Source: Thermoleophilia bacterium (GTDB taxonomy: Bacteria > Actinomycetota > Thermoleophilia > Miltoncostaeales > Miltoncostaeaceae). Taken from it: a stretch of DNA of 64,000 nucleotides. The stretch is taken from NCBI GenBank assembly GCA_028285405.1, contig JANQPH010000020.1, positions 1 through 64,000 on the forward strand, in the 5' to 3' direction. Numbering within the stretch: position 1 is the stretch's first letter; each line of letters starts with the position of its first letter. Positions 56,843-64,000 of the stretch are shown piece by piece. Both the position numbers and the translations under genes were made by a program. The notes under the pieces are model-generated. The model had not been told where the DNA came from. It ran no database searches and saw nothing but the letters and a program-made list of their open reading frames with translations.

Positions 56843-57816
56843 GCACCCGACCGCAGCGACGTCGCATGCCCCACGGGCCGATCGCGCCGCGGGCGCCCGG
56901 TCGGAGGGTGCGCTTCGGTCGGGACGACCGCGCGATCGTGACCCGCCTGCTGACCTTCGACACGCAGGACGGGCGCAGATGGGACGCGCTGCTCTACCGG
57001 CCTCGTCGCGGTGAGCCGAGCCGCCGGCGCCTGGCCGTGGTGGTGGTGCACGGCTCCGTCGGCAACTACCTGACCGGCGTGCCCAGGAAGGTCTCGTTCG
57101 GCCTCGCCGGTGCGGGCTTCACGGTCCTGTCGATCAACACGCGGATGGCGAACTACGGCGTCTTCTTCGGTGCGGGCCTTATGCACAAGACCCCCTTGGA
57201 CATCGACGCCGCCGTCGATCTGGTGCGCCGCCTGGGGTACCGGCGGATCGCGCTCTGCGGCTTCTCGATGGGGGCCACGATGGTGACCAACTATCAGGCT
57301 CAAGTTCACCCTGAGAATGTGGTCGGAGTGTGCACGATGGCCCATCCCGCCTCGCTTCCGATCTCGCTTCGCCGTCGCTGGGAGCGGCTCGGAGCGACGC
57401 CGTCCTACGAGCAGGTGACCGAGCAGGCTCGCGAGAAGCTCATGCCGGACCCCGAGTCGTCGCCGAACGATCGGATCTTCGTCGTGCGGCGGGCGGTGGG
57501 CCCGAGCGATGCCCCGCTCGACGCCGAGATCTGGACCTACCGCACCTGGTGGTTCTCGCGAGGGCCCGACGCCCCGCACGCCGAGTCGCGCCAGCAAATC
57601 GGCGGCGTCAGCGTGCCGATCGCGATCATCCAGGCCGGGCACGACGAGCTGATGGATGCCTCGGAGGGCCCGGAGCTCGCCGGCCTCGCGCGGATGGGTG
57701 GCGCGCCGGCCGTCCTCCTCGACTCGATCCCCGGCGCAAGCCACGTCTTCGACGGCTACGACGGGCAGCTGATCGACGCCGCCGTCGGGTGGCTCGACAC
57801 GCTCGTCGAGAGCTAG
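56839..57816 (+). CDS. alpha/beta hydrolase, paralogue 2
   Basis: A 325-residue paralogue of the upstream gene. The elbow is IALCGFSMGATMVTNYQ, the acid in IIQAGHDELMDASEG, His in IPGASHVFDGYDG; WTYRTWWFSRGPDA parallels the first copy. VVVVHGSVGNYLTG forms the oxyanion region. It begins at GTG 56839 inside the upstream stop. The TAG stop shares CTAG with the convergent sirtuin gene. Confidence 0.87.
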   Translation: MSTRPQRRRMPHGPIAPRAPGRRVRFGRDDRAIVTRLLTFDTQDGRRWDALLYRPRRGEPSRRRLAVVVVHGSVGNYLTGVPRKVSFGLAGAGFTVLSINTRMANYGVFFGAGLMHKTPLDIDAAVDLVRRLGYRRIALCGFSMGATMVTNYQAQVHPENVVGVCTMAHPASLPISLRRRWERLGATPSYEQVTEQAREKLMPDPESSPNDRIFVVRRAVGPSDAPLDAEIWTYRTWWFSRGPDAPHAESRQQIGGVSVPIAIIQAGHDELMDASEGPELAGLARMGGAPAVLLDSIPGASHVFDGYDGQLIDAAVGWLDTLVES

Positions 57817-58565
57817 CCCGGGAGCTCCTCCAGCACCTGCTGCATCTGGACGGCGGCCCGTCCGCGCAGACGGATCTGGGCGCTGCCGTCGTAGGGCGTG
57901 TCGCCCTCGGTCATGATCGCGAGCGTTCCACCCCGGCCCAGCACCATCCCGGGCAGCTCGCTCACCGGCGAGACCTGCAGCGACGACCCGACGACGAGCA
58001 TGACGTCGGCGCTCGCCGCCTCCTCGTAAGCGCGGTCGATCTCGGCTGCGGGCATCGCCTCCCCGAAGAGGACCACGCCGCTCTTCATCTGGAAGCCACA
58101 GGACGAGCACCGGGGCACGCCGTCCTCGGCGGCGTCCGCCCTGGCGACGAGCTCGTCGAGCGAGACGCGCTGATCGCAGCGGATGCAGAGGCCGCGATCG
58201 AGCGAGCCGTGGACCTCGATCGGGTCGTGGCTGCCGGCTCTGGCGTGCAGCCGGTCGATGTTCTGGGTCACGAGCGCCTTCACGAGGCCCCTGCCCTCGA
58301 GCGCCGCGATCGCGCGGTGCGCCGCGTTCGGCTCGACGCTCGAGAGCATGTCGATCCGCGGTCGGTGGAACGCCCAGAAGCGCTCGGGCTCGCTCACGAA
58401 GGTCGCCATCGACGCGACCTCGAACGGGTCGTACTTCTCCCAGAGGCCGCCCTTGGAGCGAAAGTCGGGGATGCCGCTCTCGGTCGAGATCCCCGCTCCG
58501 GTGAGCACGACGGCGTGCTCCGCGGCCGACAGTGCCGCCGCGAGGTCCGCGATGTCGTCGTCCAC
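57813..58565 (-). CDS. Sir2-family NAD-dependent protein deacylase
   Basis: A 250-residue sirtuin. Motifs in order: VVLTGAGISTESGIPDFRSKGGLWE, VTQNIDRLHARAG, the catalytic His in IEVHGSL, zinc Cys pairs LCIRCD and RCSSCGF, and VVGSSLQVSPVSELPG. Removes acyl groups from lysine in proteins using NAD+. GTG 58565 is six bases from a TAGGCT -10 box. Confidence 0.96.
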   Translation of the reverse strand: MDDDIADLAAALSAAEHAVVLTGAGISTESGIPDFRSKGGLWEKYDPFEVASMATFVSEPERFWAFHRPRIDMLSSVEPNAAHRAIAALEGRGLVKALVTQNIDRLHARAGSHDPIEVHGSLDRGLCIRCDQRVSLDELVARADAAEDGVPRCSSCGFQMKSGVVLFGEAMPAAEIDRAYEEAASADVMLVVGSSLQVSPVSELPGMVLGRGGTLAIMTEGDTPYDGSAQIRLRGRAAVQMQQVLEELPG

Positions 58566-58571
58566 GGCGTG

Positions 58572-58577
58572 AGCCTA
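58572..58577 (-). promoter_or_regulatory. -10 box TAGGCT, sirtuin gene
   Basis: TAGGCT on the complement, six bases before GTG 58565; leaderless start. Confidence 0.5.
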
Positions 58578-58612
58578 TCCCGGCGGTGCGGCTCGCCGGC
58601 GGCGGACACGTC

Positions 58613-58618
58613 TATGCT
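58613..58618 (+). promoter_or_regulatory. -10 box TATGCT, rph operon
   Basis: TATGCT lies seven bases before GTG 58626; leaderless start. The ATG inside it (58614) is therefore not the start. Confidence 0.55.
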
Positions 58619-58625
58619 GCTGCCG

Positions 58626-59345
58626 GTGCGGGCTGATGGACGGCAGCCGGGCGAGCTACGCCCGGTCGAGATCACGCCGGGCTACGTCGCCTCCGCTCTC
58701 GGCTCGGCCCTCATCTCGGTCGGCGGAACGCGCGTGATCTGCACGGCGTCCGTCGACGAGGACGTTCCGCGCTGGCGGCGGGGGAGCGGGGCCGGATGGC
58801 TGACGGCCGAATACGGAATGCTGCCCGCCTCGACTGGGTCTCGGCGTCCGCGCGACGTGACGCGAGGGCGACCCGACGGCAGGACGACGGAGATCCAGCG
58901 ACTGATCGGACGCTCCATTCGAGCCGTCGTCGACCTGTCGGCGCTCGGCGAGCGAACCGTCTGGATCGACTGCGACGTGCTCGAGGCCGACGGGGGGACC
59001 CGTTGCGCCTCGATCTGCGGGGCGTGGGTCGCGCTCGCGCGTGCCATGGACCGCCTCGCCGCGGACGGGGCGCTCGAGCGCTCGCCGCTGCGCGGCCCGG
59101 TCTCGGCGGTGAGCGTCGGGATCAAGGACGGGACCGTCCTGCTCGACCTCCCGTACGTCGAGGACTCCACGGCCGACGTCGACGTCAACGTCGTGATGGA
59201 CGCCGACGACCGGCTGATCGAGGTCCAGGCCAGCGCCGAGGGGCAGGTGTTCTCGCGGGACGAGCTCGGCCGGATGCTCGATCTTGCGGGTGCGGGCATC
59301 GCCCGCCTGCGCGAGGCGCAGCTGCAGGCGGCGGGGGCGGCATGA
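58626..59345 (+). CDS. rph: RNase PH
   Basis: A phosphorolytic 3'-5' exonuclease that trims tRNA ends. RADGRQPGELRPVEITPGYV is the classic start; TRVICTASVDEDVPRW, GWLTAEYGMLPASTGSR and DVDVNVVMDADDRLIEVQASAEG are all present. 239 residues. It overlaps rdgB by ATGA. Confidence 0.97.
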   Translation: MRADGRQPGELRPVEITPGYVASALGSALISVGGTRVICTASVDEDVPRWRRGSGAGWLTAEYGMLPASTGSRRPRDVTRGRPDGRTTEIQRLIGRSIRAVVDLSALGERTVWIDCDVLEADGGTRCASICGAWVALARAMDRLAADGALERSPLRGPVSAVSVGIKDGTVLLDLPYVEDSTADVDVNVVMDADDRLIEVQASAEGQVFSRDELGRMLDLAGAGIARLREAQLQAAGAA

Positions 59346-59926
59346 GGCTGCTGCTGGCGACCGGCAACACCGACAAGGCGGCTGAGCTCGAGCGGCTCCT
59401 CGCGGGGGCCGATGTCGGCGTCGCGCCGGAGGGCTTCGACCCGGAGGAGACCGGAGCCACCCTCTTCCAGAACGCGCTCATCAAGGCCGAGGCGCTCCGC
59501 GAGCTGGCGCCCGACGCGGCGGTGCTCGCCGACGACACCGGGCTCGTGGTCCACGCCCTCGATGGTCGGCCGGGCGTCTACAGCTCGCGCTACGCGGGCC
59601 CGGGCGCCACGTACGAGGACAACTGCAACAAGCTCCTCGGCGAGCTGGAGGGCAAGACGGATCGCTCGGCGGCGTTCGTCAGCGTGCTCGTCGCGCTGGT
59701 CGGCGACAGCATGCTCGTCGGCGAGGGCAGCTGTCCGGGCGTCATCTCCGAGGCCGCGCGGGGCGAGGGTGGCTTCGGGTACGACCCCGTGTTCGTGCCG
59801 CTCGGCGAGCGCAAGTCGATGGCCGAGATGACGCGTGACGAGAAGGGGGCGATCTCGCATCGCGGCCGTGCGGCCCGTCGCATCGCCGCGCTGCTCGGCA
59901 TCGACGGGGACCGCACGAGCTCGTGA
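59342..59926 (+). CDS. rdgB: XTP/dITP pyrophosphatase (RdgB/HAM1)
   Basis: Removes non-canonical purine triphosphates. Motifs: LLLATGNTDKAAEL, ATLFQNALIKAEAL, VLADDTGLVVHALDG, RGEGGFGYDPVFVP and KGAISHRGRA. 194 residues. The gene is coupled to rph upstream and by GTGA to the membrane protein downstream; rph-rdgB linkage is widespread in bacteria. Confidence 0.97.
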   Translation: MRLLLATGNTDKAAELERLLAGADVGVAPEGFDPEETGATLFQNALIKAEALRELAPDAAVLADDTGLVVHALDGRPGVYSSRYAGPGATYEDNCNKLLGELEGKTDRSAAFVSVLVALVGDSMLVGEGSCPGVISEAARGEGGFGYDPVFVPLGERKSMAEMTRDEKGAISHRGRAARRIAALLGIDGDRTSS

Positions 59927-60609
59927 GCGAGGTGGATCTCTCGCGGGTCGCCGGTCGGGGCCTTGCGGCCGTCCTCGTCGGCTGGCTGGTCGTCTACGCC
60001 GTGTTCCGCATCGGCGGCGACTCGCCGTCCTCGGCCGCGTGGGTCTCGCTCGGCGTCGGCGCGGTGATCGGCCTCGTGATCTACGGCATCGTCCTGATCC
60101 TCCAGCGGCGGCGCGAGGGTGCCATGCCGGACGGCGACCCCGAGGCCAGCTTCGCCGCGGCGAGCGCGGAGCAAGCCGACGCGATTCGGATCGTCGCCGT
60201 CATTCTCGGCGCCTTCGCGCTCGTGGCGGCGGTGATGGCGCTGGCCTCGGCGGCGGACTGGTTCGCCGCCGAGGCGGGCAGCCGTCCGTGGACGCCGGCG
60301 GTGCTGACGCTCTGGTACGCCGTGGCCGCCGCGTGGAGCGCAGATCAGGCGATCAGAGGGTGGCGGGGGGACGCCCACGACCTCGACTCGATGCCGCTGG
60401 TCGCGACGCTGACCGCGATCCTGGCCGCGCTCGCCTACGCACGCGGGGTGCTCGAGCCCGGTCAGCTGATCCTGATCGTCGTGTCGATCATCGCCGGTTG
60501 CGCGGCGGGGGTCATGGGTTGGCGCCTCGCCGGCTCCCGGGGGGTGCCGCTCGCCGCGATCGGCGTCGTCGTGGTGTCCGGCCTGGCCGCGGCGCTTGCG
60601 CTCTTCTAG
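59923..60609 (+). CDS. polytopic membrane protein, unknown
   Basis: A 228-residue protein with about six helices, for example GLAAVLVGWLVVYAVF, VGAVIGLVIYGIVLIL, IVAVILGAFALVAAVMAL and ILIVVSIIAGCAAGVMG. No family recognised; a charged cytosolic loop (QRRREGAMPDGDPEASF) lies between helices two and three. Starts at GTG 59923 in the rdgB stop. Possibly unrelated in function to rph-rdgB. Confidence 0.8.
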   Translation: MSEVDLSRVAGRGLAAVLVGWLVVYAVFRIGGDSPSSAAWVSLGVGAVIGLVIYGIVLILQRRREGAMPDGDPEASFAAASAEQADAIRIVAVILGAFALVAAVMALASAADWFAAEAGSRPWTPAVLTLWYAVAAAWSADQAIRGWRGDAHDLDSMPLVATLTAILAALAYARGVLEPGQLILIVVSIIAGCAAGVMGWRLAGSRGVPLAAIGVVVVSGLAAALALF

Positions 60610-60621
60610 GCGTCGTCGACG

Positions 60622-60978
60622 GTGATACGGCTCGTCTGCCCGCTCTGCTCGACGACCATCGCCGACGGTCGCGAGCCCGAGGTCGGCGAGGCGTGCCCCG
60701 GCTGCAGCGCAATCGTGCTGGGCGGCGGCAACGACCCGATCTCGGGCGTCGCCGCGGCGCTCGATCAAAACGGGGACGTGGAGCTCCCGGTCGACGAGGT
60801 CGCCCGAGCGCTCTTCGCCCTCGCCGCGCCCGACCCGAGGGCGCGCCTGGCGGGCATCACCTCGGACGAGCGCGACGGCTTCTATCGGTGGTGGGTACTC
60901 GTGCGCAACGACGAGGGCGACGTGCTCGAGTCGCTGCTCGACCCGGCGGACTCCTCGGACGACACGAGGTCGGGGTAG
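60622..60978 (+). CDS. zinc-ribbon protein, unknown
   Basis: A 118-residue protein beginning with two CxxC pairs (RLVCPLCSTTI and EACPGCSAIVL), a zinc ribbon, followed by an acidic helical domain (ELPVDEVARALFALAAPDPRARL). GTG 60622. Its TAG stop forms the first half of a TAGGGT -10 box for the next gene. Confidence 0.8.
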   Translation: MIRLVCPLCSTTIADGREPEVGEACPGCSAIVLGGGNDPISGVAAALDQNGDVELPVDEVARALFALAAPDPRARLAGITSDERDGFYRWWVLVRNDEGDVLESLLDPADSSDDTRSG

Positions 60979-60981
60979 GGT
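60976..60981 (+). promoter_or_regulatory. -10 box TAGGGT overlapping a stop codon
   Basis: TAGGGT starts with the stop of the zinc-ribbon gene and lies 37 bases before the proposed ATC start of the cytochrome gene, leaving room for the Shine-Dalgarno at 61008-61012. Confidence 0.4.
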
Positions 60982-61007
60982 CGGCTCACCCCGAGGCGTC
61001 GTCCGCC

Positions 61008-61021
61008 AGGAGCGTCCCATC
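61008..61021 (+). promoter_or_regulatory. Shine-Dalgarno AGGAG and ATC start codon
   Basis: AGGAG (61008-61012) is followed after six bases by ATC 61019-61021. No ATG, GTG, TTG or CTG in this frame lies at a suitable distance, and the ATC begins an excellent signal peptide. Confidence 0.55.
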
Positions 61022-61732
61022 CGCTGGGTTCTCGCCACTCTCGCCGGGCTCGTCGCGCTCTCGCTGGCGGGAGTCGCGATCGCGGCCACGCTGAACGGCT
61101 CCGCCCGGACGGAGCGCATCGTCGGCACGTCCTCGGCTGACGTGATCCGCGGCAAGGGCGGCAACGACAACCTCGTCGGCGGGCGCGGCAACGACCGCCT
61201 CCTGGGCGGTCCCGGCAACGATCGGGCCTCCGGTGGCCCGGGCAACGACCGACTCGTCGGCGGGCGCGGGAGAGACCGCCTGATCGGAGGTCCGGGGAAC
61301 GACGTGATCGTGGGCGGTCCCGGCCAGGACGTCCTCGCCGGCGGTCAGGGCAATGACCGGATCAACGGCCGCGACGGCGTGGTCGAGACGGCGAGATGTG
61401 GCGCCGGGGCCAGGGACATCGCGACGGTCGACCCGGGCGACCGCACCATCGGCTGCGAGACGGTGCGCCGACCCGGCGGGGCCAAGCCCGCGCTCGGGGA
61501 TCCGGCGCCCCCGACCCCGCCACAGCGCGGCCTCGTGGTGTTCAACCGCAACTGCTCGGGCTGCCACGGCACGGGAGCGGTCGGCGCAGGCGCGCCGCGC
61601 CTGGTGCGGCGCGGTCTGACCGAGGAGCGGATTCGCGGTCCGATCGTGAACGGCCGCGGCGGGATGCCGGGCGGGCTCGTGAGCGGTCAGGCCCTCGAGG
61701 ACGTCATCGCCTACCTGCGGGCGCTGCAGTAG
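61019..61732 (+). CDS. secreted RTX-repeat / cytochrome c fusion
   Basis: A 237-residue exported protein. From the proposed ATC start it opens with MRWVLATLAGLVALSLAGVA, a signal peptide. Residues about 40-110 are seven or eight glycine-rich nonapeptides of the type GGxGNDxL (GGNDNLVGG, GGPGNDVIVGG), the Ca2+-binding RTX roll. After a Pro-rich linker comes a cytochrome c domain with heme motif NCSGCHGTG and a distal Met in RGGMPGG. So a Ca2+-binding module carries a heme electron carrier. If GTG 61142 were used instead, the signal peptide would be lost. Its 3' end overlaps the convergent gene by 29 bases. Confidence 0.8.
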   Translation: MRWVLATLAGLVALSLAGVAIAATLNGSARTERIVGTSSADVIRGKGGNDNLVGGRGNDRLLGGPGNDRASGGPGNDRLVGGRGRDRLIGGPGNDVIVGGPGQDVLAGGQGNDRINGRDGVVETARCGAGARDIATVDPGDRTIGCETVRRPGGAKPALGDPAPPTPPQRGLVVFNRNCSGCHGTGAVGAGAPRLVRRGLTEERIRGPIVNGRGGMPGGLVSGQALEDVIAYLRALQ

Positions 61733-64000
61733 ACCAACCCATCGCGGGCCGCGAGGGGTCGGGCTCGGCGGGGCTTCGACGTCGGGCCTTGCGGATCAGC
61801 GAGACGGCGGCTTGGACGAGCAGCCAGGCCGCGACTCCGGCGGCCATCGTCAGCGCGAAGGCGACGGTGGTAGGCATCAGCGGCAGCAGCTCCGGGAAGA
61901 CCTGCCAGTGGGTGAGGTAGATCGCCAGTGAGGCGGCGGCGATGACGGCCACCCCCTTCACGAGCGGTCGCGGCATCGAGACGCTCGGCAGCCACAGGAG
62001 CACGAGCACTCCCGCGAGCACCACCGCTCCGCGCAGGACGTCGTCGAAGAAGCCGACGAGGCTGACCGCGGCGAGCGCGGTCACCGCGCTCCGCTGCAGG
62101 AGCGACCGGGCCCGCTGGACGGCCCACCCGAGGGCGAAGACCCAGGCGACGACCCACGTGAGGAAGAAGACGCTCGGGCGATCAGTCAGCGCGACCGTCG
62201 TGATCGCCGGAATCAGGAGCACCGCCGCCAGCCCGAGCGCGAAGCCGAACGGCGCGCGCCGCTCCAGGCGCCGGACTGCCGGGATCGAGAACAGCACCGT
62301 CGCGACGATCAGGATCTGCACGAGGGCCTCGACGAACCAGTAGTGCCACCGGGCGCCGGTGAGCGCCGCCTCGCCGACGATGTTGTTGACGAGCAGCACC
62401 GAGCCGAGGCTGAAGCCGCCGACCGTGACCGCCAGGAACGCGATCCAGGCCATGCTGGGGATCGCGATCCGGCCGATCGACGTCAGCCATCGTCGCGTCC
62501 GTCCCGGCAGATCGGCGCCGGTGAGCATGAAGCGGGCGAAGCTGTACCCGGCGATCGCCAGGAGGAGGTGGGCACCGCCGGCGGGCCAGAAGTCGGTCAT
62601 GTGGGATGCGACGACCAGGGCGATGGCGCCGGCGCGGAGCGCGACATCCGTCTCGACGTGGCGCATGAGCCGCCGCCGCTCGCGCGCGCCGTCCCGCAGC
62701 GTGGAGAGCTCGGCCACGGTCATCTGCGGCCACTCGGGTGGCAGCTCGCCGAGCAGCTCCTCGAGGCCGACGGACACCTCGACGTACGACAGCGAGTCGC
62801 CGCCCAGACTGGAGAAGCTGTCGTCGTCGGTGACCGGCCGGCCGAGGGCGGCGGAGAGGACGGCCGCGACCCCGTCGGCTCGAGCGCCCGGTGCCGGCTG
62901 CGCGGCGGCCAGGATCGCCGGATAGTCCGGCTTTCCGGCTGATGTGCGCGGGATCTCGGCGAACCGCTGGGCCACCACGAGCCGACCGGGGATCCCGATC
63001 CGCTCCGATATCAGCGAGGAGACGTGGCCGGACTCGGTGTCGCCGACGACGGCAACCACGAGCCGCTCGTCCGTGCCGGCGCACACGGCATCGATGTCGT
63101 GGTCGGCGAGCAGCCGCTCGACCTGCCCGAGGTCGACGCGCAGCCCGAACAGCTTCACGAACCGGCTGCGGCGCCCGACGATCTCGTAGAGCCCCCGCCG
63201 GTTTCGCCGAGCCAGGTCCCCGGTGCGGAGCTCGGCGATGTCCCGGCCCCGCTCGAGGTCCTCCGGCGCCTCGGCGTAGCCCATCATCACGTTCGGGCCC
63301 CGGTAGACCAGCTCACCGACCTCGGGATCGGCGACCTCGGCGACCTCGGCGATCTCGAGCGTGCCCCCCGGGATCGCCACGCCGATCGACTGCGGCTCGA
63401 TCGTGGCCAGCTCCGGCGGCAGGTACGCCATGCGGGCCGTGGCCTCGGTCTGCCCGTACATGACGTAGAAGCTCCACCCGCGGGCCCGCCCGAGCTGCGC
63501 GTAGCGGCTGACCCGCTCCGGAGCGAGCCTGCCCCCGGCCTGCGTCACGTACCGCAGGTCGGGCAGCTCCATCCCGTCGAAGCCGACCCGATCGAGCAGC
63601 TCGAACGTATGCGGCACCCCGGCGAAGCTCGTCGCCCGCCCGGTCCTCGCAAGCGCCCAGAACGCGTCGTCGCTCACCGAGCGCTCGGTCAGCAGCAGGC
63701 ACGCCCCCGCGAGCAGGTGTGAGCCGACGACCGAGAGCCCGTAGCAGTAGTGCATGGGCAGCGACGTCAGCGCGCGATCCTCGGCGGTGATCCCCAGGTA
63801 CTCGGCGATCGCCTCGGCGTTCGAGGTGATGTTCCGGTGCGAGAGGCGCACCAGACGCGGAGCGCCGGTCGTGCCCGAGGTGCTGAGCAGCAGCGCCAGG
63901 TCGGGGTGGAGTTGGTGTCCGGGCTCCTCGCTCAGCCGGGTGACTCGCGTGGCGCCGTCCTCGACCGAGACGATCGTGTCGGGCCGGATGGGGGAGCGGG
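61704..64000 (-). CDS. AMP-binding / carrier protein / membrane acyltransferase fusion (partial)
   Basis: The frame runs off the window, so the N-terminus is missing; at least 765 residues. Order: an adenylation domain with LLLSTSGTTGAPRL (A3), YVMYGQTEATARMAYLP, YRTGD-equivalent ELRTGDLARRNRRG and TSAGKPDY; a carrier domain with DDSFSSLGGDSLSYVEVS (phosphopantetheine Ser); then about ten membrane helices resembling acyltransferase-3/OafA proteins (VASHMTDFWPAGGAHLLLAIAGYSFARF; YLTHWQVFPELLPLM). It may activate an acid, load it on the carrier and transfer it to a surface acceptor. Confidence 0.88.
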   Translation of the reverse strand, partial: RSPIRPDTIVSVEDGATRVTRLSEEPGHQLHPDLALLLSTSGTTGAPRLVRLSHRNITSNAEAIAEYLGITAEDRALTSLPMHYCYGLSVVGSHLLAGACLLLTERSVSDDAFWALARTGRATSFAGVPHTFELLDRVGFDGMELPDLRYVTQAGGRLAPERVSRYAQLGRARGWSFYVMYGQTEATARMAYLPPELATIEPQSIGVAIPGGTLEIAEVAEVADPEVGELVYRGPNVMMGYAEAPEDLERGRDIAELRTGDLARRNRRGLYEIVGRRSRFVKLFGLRVDLGQVERLLADHDIDAVCAGTDERLVVAVVGDTESGHVSSLISERIGIPGRLVVAQRFAEIPRTSAGKPDYPAILAAAQPAPGARADGVAAVLSAALGRPVTDDDSFSSLGGDSLSYVEVSVGLEELLGELPPEWPQMTVAELSTLRDGARERRRLMRHVETDVALRAGAIALVVASHMTDFWPAGGAHLLLAIAGYSFARFMLTGADLPGRTRRWLTSIGRIAIPSMAWIAFLAVTVGGFSLGSVLLVNNIVGEAALTGARWHYWFVEALVQILIVATVLFSIPAVRRLERRAPFGFALGLAAVLLIPAITTVALTDRPSVFFLTWVVAWVFALGWAVQRARSLLQRSAVTALAAVSLVGFFDDVLRGAVVLAGVLVLLWLPSVSMPRPLVKGVAVIAAASLAIYLTHWQVFPELLPLMPTTVAFALTMAAGVAAWLLVQAAVSLIRKARRRSPAEPDPSRPAMGWSTAAPAGRR

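Overview
The window looks like chromosome from a GC-rich actinobacterium. Evidence: very high GC at third codon positions, frequent GTG starts, many genes whose -10 box (TANNNT) lies only 6-8 bases before the start codon (leaderless transcripts), an actinobacterial/Firmicute-type SOS box before lexA, a futalosine-pathway menaquinone gene (mqnD), class III pilin genes and a bacterial A-type RNase P RNA. A deep-branching class such as Thermoleophilia is a reasonable guess, but this is inference. Most of the window is ordinary core genome in short operons, broken by one small integrated element and one family of structured intergenic repeats.

Layout. 0.2-5.1 kb: nitrilase-family amidase, glutamine-dependent asparagine synthetase and an FtsX/MacB-type ABC exporter. 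5.1-7.0 kb: secreted glycosidase with a three-copy C-terminal repeat. 7.3-9.1 kb: amt-glnK nitrogen operon. 9.2-11.9 kb: CorA-like channel, HIT protein and metF with a long leader. 11.9-14.8 kb: two-component system and a secreted protein. 15.4-21.6 kb: NAD synthetase, subtilase, YCII protein and an HDAC / HD-like / LOG-like operon headed by a 13-residue leader ORF. 21.7-27.5 kb: pentose-phosphate operon (tkt-zwf-pgl) and a guaB-like gene. 27.6-32.2 kb: lipoprotein, Crp and DtxR regulators, mqnD cluster, secG. 32.2-36.2 kb: hairpin-rich repeat mosaic, small membrane protein, tRNA-Leu, lexA, HAD and GNAT genes, rnpB. 36.3-48.5 kb: MerR-like regulator, small enzymes, zinc-ribbon proteins, orphan pilin genes, YqhQ-like protein and a CASTOR/POLLUX-like channel. 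48.6-51.6 kb: a roughly 3 kb island bounded by a perfect 40-bp copy of the 3' part of tRNA-Met. 51.7-64 kb: acetyltransferase, redox proteins, murI, paired alpha/beta hydrolases, a sirtuin, rph-rdgB, an RTX-cytochrome c fusion and the start of an AMP-binding/ACP/acyltransferase fusion.

Functional links visible from order and overlap: tkt-zwf-pgl supply NADPH and pentoses; amt-glnK couple ammonium uptake to a PII sensor; metF-HIT form a short operon; methyltransferase, SnoaL-like protein and GNAT overlap end to end; rph, rdgB and a membrane protein are translationally coupled; and the island pairs a 76-residue winged-helix-like protein with a dGTPase by a 4-base GTGA overlap, next to a membrane-anchored protein. 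That compact tRNA-borne dGTPase unit is the best candidate for an undescribed system, possibly phage defence by dNTP depletion.

Other points to revisit: two secreted-protein genes apparently starting at ATC behind a well-spaced Shine-Dalgarno; two leaderless micro-ORFs ending in GTGA on the next start; a 95-bp repeat whose central hairpin changes sequence but keeps pairing; and a GlnK lacking the modifiable Tyr51.
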